Origin: Tubiluchus corallicola
Lineage: Eukaryota; Priapulida; Priapulimorpha; Priapulimorphida; Tubiluchidae
Direction of reading: 5' to 3'
DNA: 37,500 nt
Assembly (NCBI GenBank): GCA_030141605.1
Contig: JAQGDQ010000166.1
Coordinates: forward strand, 1 to 37,500
How positions within the stretch are numbered: the stretch's first letter is position 1; every line of letters starts with the position of its first letter. A program made the position numbers and the translations under genes. The notes beneath the pieces were generated by a model. That model saw only the letters and a program-made list of their open reading frames with translations. It had not been told where the DNA came from and did no database searches. Below, piece by piece: positions 20,800 through 31,223 of the stretch.

Positions 20800-22040
20800 A
20801 ACCACAAGATTTCATTGTTGGAATTGTAATTGTTTTGTTGGCTACTGTACATGTCTTTGTTCCTAGGCACTAAAATATGAAATGTACCAAACGTTCATAT
20901 GTAAGTCATATAATCATATTTTGAGCTGCAATATAAATTAAAATATGCATAATAGTTTTTCCATCTCTGAAATGCAAGTCTTTCGCGTAGTTTCCCCATT
21001 TTGAACAGTTGTCGAATAAATTTTTAGTGTGTTTAAATTAGCATTTTTATCAACTTAAAGACGCTATACACCCATATTTGCTATCATATAATAAATTACC
21101 ATGTAATATTTGGACATATAAGACTGCTTGTGCTACAACAGGGTTAACACGGCTTTAGATTTTATTTTTCTCTTTGCGATTATGTTTCCAAATTTAATTT
21201 CAGTTGTGATTGCAGACTAAAATGAAGTTTGTTAGCTGGCATGTTTGCAATAGCTTTTTAGGCAAATTTTTCAATTTAGGATACGTCAAAGTAACAAAGC
21301 CCCCCCCCCGCACGTTACAAATTTATTATTAGGGTATATATAGTGTGGTAAGTATTGGTATACAAATAGAGTTTTCATTATTTTCAAGTGAATGTTTGCC
21401 TGTAAAAGTAATACAGACAGCAAATATCAACATCTTATTCGTTGCAAATTTATCGGTTGATGATGCCTGGAATCAGTCCTATTTTGTAGAGTGCGCAGAC
21501 TCACGTAACCATGTTTTTAGGATTTCGGTACATTATGTCTTAGTAGTATACTCTTAGACATGCTCACGGAGATCAAACAGGTTGTCTAATATACCATTGT
21601 GTGTTAATTTTGGCGTTCCCCAAGCTCCACGGAGAATGATTGTAGCAACAGGCCAGTTATAAAGCTGTAAACCTGTTTCCTCATACCTCATTTGCAGCAA
21701 GAGTTGCCCTGCTAGCACCTCTTGGAATTTGTAAGAGTAACCCTGAAAATTGTTTACATTTCTGTTTTAACCCGCAGAGTGATTCATTATAATTATACAA
21801 AGTATAATATTTATGTACATATGTTTGATTTTGTTGCTGTAAAAGAGATATTAGAGCAACATCAGCACATCATTGTTACCGAGTACTCGATTCATGATCA
21901 GAAAACTCGAGTACAATGTGTTCGAAATAACTATTATAAATTTTCTGAATTAGACGCATTTTAATTTAGTCGATTAAAATGGCAAACGAAAGTCGAATTT
22001 AGATATTTTGGGACTCTCCTTTCTAGTGTTATAATTTCAC
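20800..22040. other. Spacer, no gene called
   Basis: It holds a C10 run (about 21300) and a 70-codon plus frame (21345-21557) with two NxS sites that looks mildly protein-like but has no splice or domain support. A second frame (21722-21964) is also unsupported. Confidence 0.4.
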
Positions 22041-22042
22041 AT

Positions 22043-22355
22043 GGTGCAACTTATGTACAGCTCAATGTTCAACTTATGTACAATTCAATGTTACACTTAT
22101 GTACAGTTCAATGTCCAACTTATGTACAGTTCAATGTTCAACTTATGTACAATTCAATGTTCAACTTATGTGCAATTCAATGTTCAACTTATGTACAATT
22201 CAATTCAATGTTCAACTTATGTACAGTTCAATGTTCAACTTATGTACAGTTCAATGTTCAACTTATGTACAGTTCAATGCTCAACTTATGTACAATTCAA
22301 TTCAATGTTCAACTTATGTACAGTTCAATGTTCAACTTATGAGCAATTCAACTCA
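22043..22355 (+). repeat. 23-bp minisatellite
   Basis: About thirteen units of the type caacttatgtacagttcaatgtt occur, with single-base variants (aat for agt, tgtgc for tgtac) and occasional insertion of an extra attca. All three plus frames stay open because the unit lacks stops. This is not evidence for a protein. Confidence 0.95.
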
Positions 22356-22552
22356 GAAGAATACAGGATGATTTTACATTCTACTTCATTTTTTATACAT
22401 GTTTTTATTTATTATTTTTTTATACATAATATGCATGGCCATTGGTCAACAGCAAAGCTGATGTAAAGACCTCTGGCAAAATTGAATCACCTCATTTTGA
22501 AGTATGGTAAAAGTGTGTATTTTAGCATGTATAATAATGCTTAGGTGAGCAG

Positions 22553-22620
22553 AACAAATGATGACATCACAACTGAACATAATCTCCAACACCACAAACA
22601 AACAATACACGTGTTTGCGA
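22553..22620 (-). mobile_element. Family A fragment
   Basis: The words aaatgatgacatcacaa, aacat, tccaacacca and gtgtttgcga match 13236-13305 with substitutions. No more of the family is present here. Confidence 0.5.
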
Positions 22621-24270
22621 ACTCTCTACTCATTATAGAAATGGCATATAGTCATGAAATATGTAGTTTTTTCAATTTCAATTTACTTGAATTAACATAG
22701 CAACAGTTTAACAATAGATTTCAGATGGCGTTACCTAAAACAGATATAACCAATAATGTCTCCGTTTGTCTGATAATTATGAAAGGTTGTGGCTAAAATG
22801 GTGTAAATATTTAAAAGCTTATGGTTAGTATGTTAGTAAAATAAATGGAGAGATTAGTGTAATGGTTATTTTTCCTGCACTGAGGAGTATAGCACACTTA
22901 CGAAAATTTGTAATTATGATAATATTTATTTTGCTAACAGCAGCTGATGATAATTTATGATAGACCTTCTGAAATAGACCTGAACGTAGTTCATCTTCAA
23001 TTATATTAATATCAACTTATGGAATTCAGCACCCTTAAGTATAAAATCAAAAGACGGATTAATAACATTTAAAACAGAACTAAAACACACACACACACTT
23101 ATGCTAACTCACAAAAGACATTTATATAAGAGCGATAAAGTAGAATTCATCGATAACTGGAGAATATAAAAAAACGCGTAATGCTCTAGACCCATAAATT
23201 CATTGTAATCTAAGTGTCTAAACCTTGAAAATAAGGAAAACAATGTGAATACGACTCGTACGGAATCTTACATGGTAAAAAAGTAGCAAAAAAAGTATCA
23301 AAAAGTATTAAAATTCACCAAATTTCTTAAGTCGCCGTCATGTCATTATGTAGACAAATTTGTAGATATGTAATGTAGTATTTTAATGTTTTTATTCTTA
23401 TGATTTTTAACTTAGACTAACTGACACAATTGTACACATCAGTCTGTCACTGACTGGTTCTACATTGATTTTTATGTACGATGTAATTTGTTTTACTCTG
23501 TTTTAGTGTATGATTTATGCAATAAAATATGTGATATGCATAAAGATTTAGATAGAAATTTATATAGAAGATATATATATATAAAAAGATATATAAAGAT
23601 TTGTGATATATGTATATACATATATCACAAAATATGCAATTACGGTAAAGGTACGTATATATAATAATCGCTAATGCTTACCCGATTAGGGAATCTTCTA
23701 ATTTACCATTTTAACTAGAATTTAAAATTTTGAAGATGTCTGCCACTGGGTGTTATCAATGTTTCGCTTCGACCTTCGCGTACAACGCACTGTGAGCACC
23801 TTGAGTATTCAGGTATCTGATGGCATGTTTATGTAGGTGCAGTGGAACAGCTGAATTATCTTACCTGCTGCATGTACCTTGCGTGCAATGATGTGGCGCC
23901 ATCTATCATGGGAATTTAGCGTCACATTTGTAATCTCCAGTGCCTGACTGGTTTAAAGAAAGAAGTGTTGCTGTAACAACGATGAGCACCTACCCAAAAC
24001 TAGTCAGTTTGGTTTTAGAGAAACCTTTTATTATACCTGTAACAACATGGGTAAGATGCGTATGAAGCATATATACAAGCAGACTAGAATTCACTAATGA
24101 AGTGCGCTCGTCAACGCCAGGAACGGAGGTTTTGGCTCAGTGTACGGGTTCGACGCTCATTACCATGATGTGATTAACGGAATTGTTATGAGAATCTAAA
24201 GATTGTTATGAGAAAACGCAATGGCGTCTGATTTCATTACGGTTATGGACTAAAACTAAAGTCAGTAAGG
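22621..24270. other. Spacer with a long perfect palindrome
   Basis: No gene is called. Contents noted are a (CA)n run (about 23085-23097), AT-rich DNA at 23530-23640 including a 32-bp perfect palindrome at 23600-23631, and a strong minus-strand donor word GCAGCAG|GTAAGA at 23865. The donor follows a higher-GC stretch (23960-23866) and could end a non-coding first exon. Confidence 0.45.
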
Positions 24271-24272
24271 TG

Positions 24273-24669
24273 TAATGAGCCTTTTCGCAGTTCCAGCAAT
24301 TGATGATGATCGTGAAAAGGTCAAAGGTTAAATGTACCAGACGACACATTTATGTACACTTGACAACAACTCGCAGCTCACGTTGTTATAATGGTAACTC
24401 TTTTAACAGCTAGCTAGAACCTTACCTAGTTCATTTTTTCTTGTTCCCAAACAAGATCCTGCTAGCAAGTCACTCTATACACAGACTAATGCACAATTAA
24501 GTACTCTACGTAAAGCAACACAATTTACTGAACTGTTGCGGCAGATGGCTTTGTGTTACCCTCATGTCATGTGACAGTTGTTGTTAAAACGCGTTGCTGT
24601 GGTACACTGAACCTTTGACCTACAGCAACTGCGCGTGCGCATAAGGAAATTGTGAAAAGACTCGTTATG
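24273..24669 (+). mobile_element. Family H1 TIR element
   Basis: It starts TAATGAGCCTTTTCGCAG and ends TTGTGAAAAGACTCGTTA, which are inverted repeats with TA at both outer edges. A Tc1/mariner-like MITE is possible. It is 397 bp and a direct copy of 14376-14758. It carries the NRF1-like TGCGCGTGCGCA at 24630. The homology with the 14-kb copy may extend a few bases left of the TIR (tcagtaaggtg versus tcactaatggtg). Confidence 0.7.
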
Positions 24670-24949
24670 AAAATGATTTTAGAACAACTTGTTAGAAACC
24701 AAAATGGCGTACCAAGACAAAAAACAAGGTATTGATTTTTTATCATGCATGAGACACCAGAATTGCAATTTTCACTTGCAAGCTCTCGTTACTTGTTTTT
24801 ACTAATATTATAAGAATAACCAGAAACACGTATAATTCCTAATTTAATTTATTCTAAATTTTAAATTCATTTTACAACAGGAAGTATGCAAACAAAAATG
24901 TTTTACTGATCTTACAGTCGTCAAGATTACTTTTATAAACCGTCGTTAA

Positions 24950-25530
24950 AGGAAAGGTCAAGCCTTCTGGGTTGTTAGGCTTATTTCAATTTTCTCGAGG
25001 AAAATTGGAAGGATTTAGTAACAGAAGCATGACAAACACCACGTGTAATTAATAAAATCACTTTAAAGTCACGATTATTTCATGCTTAGGTACTCCCATT
25101 TTGAACGCCCAATTATTCCACCAATGACGTCATTTGTTGACTGATAAGAAAAGTCACTGTCATTTTCACTCAAAAAATATAACTTTCTAAGTTACCTATC
25201 TAAGATACAAAAAACTGATTGGCAATTTTGTGATATTTCTACATGAACATTGAGCAAGCTGTAGGAGTGTGAATTAGTTTAAGGAGTTCAATGCACGCTT
25301 ACGAAAAGCTATGATGCGCTTACGAAAAGTCACGAAGTCTACCAATTTCGTCATAATTTTCAAGTGAATGGTTGTAACCACCGCGTCTTAAAATTTCTGC
25401 ACAACGGTAGTATGAATTCACTCTATCATTTATAGACAGTTCATTTCTACAAATTTCTTTTTTATATTTTTCTAAGTTTGAGTGATTACAGCAAAATAAA
25501 CCTAACGTGCTAAATGACTTGTCCTTTCCT
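24950..25530 (+). mobile_element. Family H2 TTAA-flanked MITE
   Basis: This 581-bp element lies between TTAA at 24946-24949 and 25531-25534. The ends are excellent inverted repeats: TTAAAGGAAAGGTCAAG at the left, and TTAAAGGAAAGGACAAG when the right end is reverse-complemented. It includes gacgtca (about 25127) and two gcttacgaaaag repeats (25300, 25319). The reverse copy is at 10159-10735 and a truncated copy at 14949. No ORF. Confidence 0.85.
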
Positions 25531-25545
25531 TTAAAACTTTGTCAA

Positions 25546-26080
25546 AACTAAACATCGTTTGGCTTAATCAATATTCATTTAACGCACCGCAAACTTACAA
25601 ATGATTACATTCTTATATAATATACATAGATACAATAGGATTATTAATCGTAAACTTAAAAACAAAACGGCAATAAAGGACACAAAACGGCTTGTCTTAA
25701 TAGTGCCTTCGTCATTTTCAAAATAAACGTTTGTCTTGAACTCTAGTTATTAAATGACATTATCTTTTAAACAGTTGCACAGAAATTAGCGGGTTTGCTG
25801 CTTCATATAATTTTTAGACATTGTTCTAATACTGTGTAAAACGAAACAAACATATGTAATTTTAATGTTGTAGTTATATCAAATTTTGAAGATCAGGTGT
25901 TGAATGGTACCTTTTTTAACTGCAACTTTCTCATGGAGAGAGAAATGTAAAAAATTAAGCTGTTGTAGTTCATTTACAGACACAGAATGTAAGGCGTCTA
26001 TTATTAAATAATTTATGTTTTAAGCACACACGCTAAGTTTACACTTTATCACATCCAAGAATACGACGGTACACGCTACG
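25546..26080. other. Spacer, no gene seen
   Basis: AT-rich DNA with no frame or repeat match that I could establish. Confidence 0.4.
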
Positions 26081-26099
26081 CACGTGGCAACTGTTACTG

Positions 26100-26400
26100 T
26101 TTTAGAGACAGTACTTTCTCCACCAAGCAGCAGACGCTAACGTACAGCGTGTTATCTGAGACATGTGCGCAAGGCCGCATGCGCATAACAGCCAAACACC
26201 ACGTTGCTTGTGCTGTGAAGCAAATTGTACTTCCCTCACGTGCTGTGCTTCCGTACAAGTTATAAAGAAAGTACTAAAGAAAAAAGACTTATTATATCGA
26301 ATATTATCGATACTAATGAGTGAAAACAGGGGGTGCTGCAGTTCCTCAGTGCCTATGCCCGAGGCGCCACTGCTGAAACGTGAGTTCTTACCTTTAAAGT
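26100..26400 (-). mobile_element. Dispersed repeat family G
   Basis: This is the complement of the 12510-12800 copy. On the minus strand it reads gcagcaccccctgttttcac, then tatcgataatattc, aagtcttttttctttag, ttgcttcacagc and gagaaagtactgtc. The 81-codon plus frame across it is not shared with the other copy. Confidence 0.7.
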
Positions 26401-26444
26401 TAATATAGATACCTGATAATTAATTATGCCTGTATTCTTATCTA

Positions 26445-27870
26445 TGTTTTACCAATAACATAAACTTGGCATAAAAGTAGCTACTATTGTCATTATACAG
26501 CATTTGAAGCATTAACTTTACCAGTACAACAAATTTACAATACCTTTGCCTGCCAATAGATACAGTTTTACATGACTTGTAAAAGTAGCTATTATTGTCA
26601 TCGTACATCATTTGAAGCGTTAACTGTACCAGTACAATAAATTTACAATACTTTTGCCTGCCAATAGATACAGTTATACATGGCTTGTAAAAGTAGCTAA
26701 TATTGTCATTGTACAGCATTTGAAGCGTTAACTGTACCAGTGCAATAAATTTACAATACTTTTGCCTGGCCGATATATATACAGTTATACATGGCTTGTA
26801 AAAGTAGCTACTATTGTCATTGTACAGCATTTGAAGCGTTAATTGCACCAGTACAACAAATTTACAATACTTTTGCCTGCCAATAGATACAGTTATACAT
26901 GGCTTGTAAAAGTAGCTATTATTGCCATCATACAGCATTTGAAGCGTTAACTGTACCAGTGCAATAAATTTACAATACTTTTGCCTGCCAATAGATACAG
27001 TTATACATGGCTTGTAAAAGTAGCTACTATTTTTATCGTACAGCATTTGAAGCATTAACTTTACCAGTACAACAAATTTACAATACCTTTGCCTGCCAAT
27101 AGATACAGTTTTACATGACTTGTAAAAGTAGCTATTATTGTCATCGTACATCATTTGAAGCGTTAACTGCACCAGTACAACAAATTTACAATACTTTTGC
27201 CTGCCAATAGATACAGTTTTACATGACTTGTAAAAGTAGCTACTATTGTCATCGTACATCATTTAAAGCGTTAACTGTACCAGTACAACAAATTTACAAT
27301 ACTTTTGCCTGCCAATAGATACAGTTTTACAGGACTTGTAAAAGTAGCTACTATTATCATTGTACAGCATTTGAAGCGTTAACTGTACCAGTGCAATAAA
27401 TTTACAATACTTTTGCCTGCCAATAGATACAGTTATACATGGCTTGTAAAAGTAGCTAATATTGTCATTGTACAGCATTTGAAGCGTTAATTGTACCAGT
27501 GCAATATATTTACAATACTTTTGCCTGCCAATAGATACAGTTATACATTGCTTGTAAAAGTAGCTACTATTTTTATCGTACAGCATTTGAAGCGTTAACT
27601 GCACCCGTACAACAAATTTACAATACTTTTGCCTGCCAATAGATACAGTTTTACATGACTTGTAAAAGTAGCTACTATTGTCATTGTACAGCATTTGAAG
27701 CGTTAACTGTACCAGTGCAATAAATTTACAATACTTTTGCTTGCCAATAGATACAGTTATACATGGCTTGTAAAAGTAGCTAATATTGTCATTGTACAGC
27801 ATTTGAAGCGTTAATTGTACCAGTGCAATATATTTACAGTTCTTTTGCGTGGCTGATATATACAGTTATA
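26445..27870 (-). repeat. 108-bp (36-codon) tandem array, open on the minus strand
   Basis: About thirteen units of 108 bp make up the array. On the minus strand the frame 27802-26438 runs through the interior units with one in-frame stop (TAA at 27265-27263, where sister units have CAA). Each unit encodes a version of SYFYKPCITVSIGRQKYCKF followed by a V-Q-L-T-L-Q-M linker. One unit has a 3-bp insertion that keeps the frame. The outermost unit (about 27830) is frameshifted. There is no signal peptide, splice site or flanking coding sequence, and unit-to-unit changes are often amino-acid changing (P-C-I versus S-C-K). A non-coding satellite is the simpler reading. Confidence 0.85.
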
Positions 27871-28080
27871 CATACAAGATATAAAAGTAAATTTAGTAAT
27901 TAATCCAGGCTGTATCTATTAAGCACTTTATCTTGTTGTATGACTGGGGTATATAATACGTATAATTTAGAGCTCAATTTGATTCAAAATTAGTATAATT
28001 ACTTCACGTAAGTTTGAACTCATAACGCTTCAACAACATAAAGTTTTTTTGAGCATATAGAGCTAATTTTGACCGTTTAC

Positions 28081-28086
28081 TTTATT
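28081..28086 (-). promoter_or_regulatory. Candidate poly(A) signal of the 28.5-kb gene
   Basis: AATAAA on the minus strand lies 245 nt past the stop at 28331. It is the closest good match downstream. Evidence is the hexamer and its position only. Confidence 0.4.
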
Positions 28087-28294
28087 TTACTTGAGCAATA
28101 GTTGCATGGAAAGTTCTGGCTGCACATCATGTTTCGTTAGCAAACCGCTTTTACGACATTATCTTCTGCAAATGTTGTGCTGTATGAACATTATGTTCCA
28201 CTGGCGTTATTGTTTGAGGTGACGTTATGTTTAACTACGCATGGAGGTTCGGTATCTTGTTTATGTTAAACTGCTTACAGTGGTTCAGTATGCT

Positions 28295-28360
28295 CCATTA
28301 ACAAATTGTTTTCTGCGACTTCATGTTCCATTAACAAATTGCTTTCTGCGACATCATGTT
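28295..28360 (-). repeat. 33-bp tandem duplication over the stop codon
   Basis: The words ccattaacaaattg, ttctgcgac and tcatgtt occur at 28295 and again at 28328. The first copy in transcript order (28360-28328) encodes the end N-M-M-S-Q-K-A-I-C-stop. The second, 3' UTR copy would read N-M-K-S-Q-K-T-I-C-stop. Confidence 0.85.
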
Positions 28361-28666
28361 CTGTACACAAGTTAACGGAATCTGCACAAGTTTTAACAGC
28401 ACTTCACATACGTCTTTAGCACATCCACAACATACTGAGAATGGTAGAAAGAGAACATACCAGTAAGAGAAGAAAAATCCTATTGGCCACCCCGCGAACC
28501 AGAAAATTAAGAACCAAAGGATTGCCCATATAACCCCCGGGGCTCCACCACCCTCGCCCTGCCCCTGTCCTTCACCAACGCCTTCTCCCTGTCCCCGACC
28601 TTCTCCTTCTCCCTGTCCACGACCTTCTCCTTCTCCTTGTCCCATTCCTAAAAAAGCGAAATCCAT
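28331..28666 (-). CDS. Small Gly/Glu/Arg-repeat membrane-hairpin protein
   Basis: 111 codons with stop TAA at 28333-28331. Residues 9-42 are a G-Q-G-E-G-E-G-R repeat. Residues 44-79 hold two hydrophobic stretches (VIWAILWFLIFWFA and FFFSYWYVLFLPFSV) separated by G-W-P, suggesting a membrane hairpin. A cysteine-containing C-terminal part (CCGCAKDVCEVLLK...VQIPLTC) follows. The hydrophobic core with GWP and the LKxVQxP...C ending recalls small uncharacterised membrane proteins found in many invertebrates; this is recall without a search. The start is uncertain: TTTCGCTTTTTTAG|GAATGG looks like an acceptor, so the true exon may begin at 28647, with the first exon upstream. GC is raised by the Gly codons. 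Function unknown. Confidence 0.6.
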   Translation of the reverse strand: MDFAFLGMGQGEGEGRGQGEGEGRGQGEGVGEGQGQGEGGGAPGVIWAILWFLIFWFAGWPIGFFFSYWYVLFLPFSVCCGCAKDVCEVLLKLVQIPLTCVQNMMSQKAIC

Positions 28667-28839
28667 AAATTTGTTTGAACAGCTTTTTTCCTAAATGCAA
28701 AAAATTGATAGAAATTCCTTAAGCAACAAGTAAGAAATTTATCATATTCAGTTATTCAGCAATAATTTTACCAAAACTAACCGAATCACAGCATAACTTT
28801 TAGTTATGGCTCTTGATTAGAGGTTAGCATTCTCTACCA

Positions 28840-29430
28840 GAAAGCGAAAGCGAAATCGAATCGAATCGGTTTTGTGACTTTCGACTTCGAATCGAATCGA
28901 ACTTTGGTAATTCGGATTCGAATCAAATTCGAATTGAGACTGAAAGTTTTCGAACAAGTTTTCAAAGCATCAGTAAAAATTAGTCTTACAAAAATCGTGC
29001 ATATTTGTTCTGCAGTTAAACCGCTAATAATTTGTGTAAAATTCTGCACAAATAAATTATGCTAATTGCATGATGTTACAATCGTTGTAATGATTATTAA
29101 AGATAAAAAACTACGCGATTGAAGTTCCAAATTGTTCGAATCTATAGTTTTAGGTTTCGAATCGAATTCGAATTTACTTTTGAAGAGTTTTAAATGCGGT
29201 TTCGAATCACCAATAAAAAGCTGTCTCACACAAATCGTCACAAAGTCGATTTTGTCGACAATCAAAATGCTAATAATTTGTTTAAAGATTATGCAGAAAC
29301 TTGCAACTAAACTCTATTGACTGCATGCAGTTTCAAACGTTTTAATGATAAAGAACGTACGTAGTTGAAAAAGTGAATTAATCAAATTCAAAATTTCAAG
29401 TTCGAGTCGAATCGAATTGAAAAAAACTCT
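28840..29430. repeat. Two ~290-bp units rich in CGAAT
   Basis: Each unit has a core of tcgaatcgaattcgaa-type words, followed by caccaataaaaagctgtctc- or catcagtaaaaattagtctt-type sequence and ctaataatttgt. Unit 1 starts at about 28845 and unit 2 at about 29150. A further cgagtcgaatcgaattg lies at 29400. Short frames on both strands here are artefacts of the ATTCG repeat. Confidence 0.75.
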
Positions 29431-30480
29431 CTCGATGTTCATCCGTACTCTTGATAATAAATCACTTTACAGTAGCAATTTTCTGCACATGAGTAACATT
29501 ATTACTGTCGGAAAACGTGGTCATTTATATAATCATTAAACTATGAGTTTCCTACAAACGCTTACTGCCGTGGACATCATTTATACTGTAAAAGCATGTG
29601 GCTTCATTTAACAAAAAGCAAGGCAAGGCATTGGTTACCTTTAGTTGATAACTCCTAAACGAAGTTGGTGGCAAAACGTGCTCACATCAAATCAGAAATC
29701 CACATAAAATGCCACTTGTTTATCCAGCCTCTCGGAATCAGATTCAGTGTTTATGAATGTTTTTACCTTGCACGGGGTTGCTCAGGGATGTTGTAGTTAC
29801 TGTTGCTAGGCGCTGCATTGAGACAGGTGAAACCACACCTGTAAGGTAGTGAAGCCAAAGCACCAACACGTGCTAACTACGTTCATATCTTTGTGTGACA
29901 TGACACAATAGGATATTAACAATTTCTAATTTTCTAAATAATACATTAAGTGTTATTAATTATGTACATTGTGAGGGCAACTGTTAGTTTTGCTGTTATG
30001 AAAATAATTGGATTATTTTACCCAGTTTTGTGTTGTTGTTTCTGAAACCTGAAAATCATACATAAATAAATAATTAAATAAATATATTTAATAAATAACT
30101 ACCAGCAATAAATTAGCAACAACAAATGACTTGTGCGGTAGTATTTGTAGGTTTTGTGCTTTGCAAGCCATGCAGCAATGGTTGGTTGGATGTATACTGG
30201 GGGGGGGGGGGGTTGCCTGGTTTCTTGGTTAGTTAACTGGCTCTTTAGTTTGATGACCCGTTAGTCAGGTTACAGTATAACGATGATTTCATTGGGACGT
30301 GTGGTGCAGTCTGCATGTCGCCCTTTTACAAACCTGTCAGTCTTAGTTAATATTAGTAAATAACGAGTTAGTGATTTAGATCTATATTGTAGCATCCTCA
30401 TGTATAACACAAAGCCCGTAACATCCTGCCTACTGTATGTCTGTTTATCTAACGCAAAGCAGCTTTTTGCTGAATTAAAG
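29431..30480. other. Spacer, no gene seen
   Basis: It contains a G14 homopolymer (30199-30212) and ggttggttgga words. The minus frame 30497-30270 is unsupported. Confidence 0.4.
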
Positions 30481-30579
30481 TTATAGAGAGAGTACAATGG
30501 ATGACGTCACTACAATGGCATGCGTCAGCAGTTTTCTAAGCGAAAATTGCCGAAAATAGAACATGTAATTAACTCGTCG

Positions 30580-31030
30580 GTACTCCTCTCGGTGGACCTG
30601 TCCTAAAATGTGGCTTACATCATCGTGTAGCCCTGTTGTTCCTCTTTCTAAAGAGCCGTATATCTCCTTCCGAGAGTCCCACCGGGCGACGCTAGAACGT
30701 TTTTCCCGCATGCTGTTTGGTCAAAATTTCGAAAAAATCGCGAGTTGGGTCCGGGAAAACGCCCGTTACGGGACGCCGTGGTCGTCTCGCGAATTCTAAA
30801 TAGGCCTATGACACCCACCGCTGAACGGGCTATCTATCCATACCCAGCACCACCCTCGACCCGTTCCCGTTCTCCACATCTCAGCCGTATAACTTTTGCA
30901 AAAAACGGCCGAAAAATGGCCATTTTTGGAGGTTTTTTGCCCCCCCCTTCCTCCCGGTGGGCCCGATTCGAATAATAAACCATCAATAGTACGACACTAG
31001 ATCGATGTATAGATCGCCGCAAATGGTGCC
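30580..31030. other. GC-rich island of unknown origin
   Basis: It is clearly richer in G+C and CpG than the flanks, with words such as gtcccaccgggcgacgctag, gtccgggaaaacgcccgtta and cctcccggtgggcccgattc. A 16-bp perfect palindrome aaaaatggccattttt occurs at 30912-30927. Frames on both strands (30799-30608 region, 30745-30975, 30711-30481) overlap and look compositional. It could be a transposon or satellite monomer, or horizontally derived DNA. No second copy exists in this window. Confidence 0.4.
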
Positions 31031-31056
31031 CTCGTCGAAGCTGTAGCCTCGAATCT

Positions 31057-31079
31057 TATATATATATATATATATATAT
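31057..31079. repeat. (TA)n microsatellite
   Basis: About eleven TA units between the GC-rich island and the tRNA gene. Confidence 0.9.
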
Positions 31080-31142
31080 TAAGATACAAAGAATAGTAAT
31101 ATAAGAGATTGCAAAGTAGGCTCGTCCGGAAGCAGTAAATTT

Positions 31143-31149
31143 AAAAAAA
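31143..31149 (-). terminator. Pol III T-run terminator of tRNA-Pro
   Basis: Seven T residues on the minus strand begin three bases past the tRNA 3' end, the usual RNA polymerase III stop signal. Confidence 0.8.
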
Positions 31150-31151
31150 GC

Positions 31152-31223
31152 GGGCTCGTCCGGGATTTGAACCCGGGACCTCTCGCACCCAAAGCGAGAA
31201 TCATACCCCTAGACCAACGAGCC
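31152..31223 (-). tRNA. tRNA-Pro, anticodon TGG
   Basis: 72 nt on the minus strand, from GGCTCGTTGGTCTAGGGGTA to GACGAGCCC without an encoded CCA. The acceptor stem GGCTCGT pairs with ACGAGCC. The anticodon arm CTCGC-TTTGGGT-GCGAG carries TGG (CCA at 31189-31191 on plus). The T arm CCCGG-GTTCAAA-CCGGG-type is intact, and the A box (TGGTCTAGGGG) and B box (GGTTCAAATCC) are canonical. No intron. As I recall it, it is the same as the vertebrate tRNA-Pro-TGG sequence. A functional gene is very likely. Confidence 0.97.

Noticed and set aside
21345-21557. 70-codon plus frame with two N-glycosylation motifs
   Set aside because: No splice sites, domain or repeat evidence, and length is within chance for this base composition.
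22041-22466. Overlapping plus frames up to 141 codons
   Set aside because: A 23-bp stop-free repeat is open in all three frames, so openness has no meaning here.
24702-24803. Short plus ORF starting ATGGCGTACC with a donor-like CAAG|GTATTG
   Set aside because: 33 codons, no partner exon, and it lies between two mobile elements; it could be chance.
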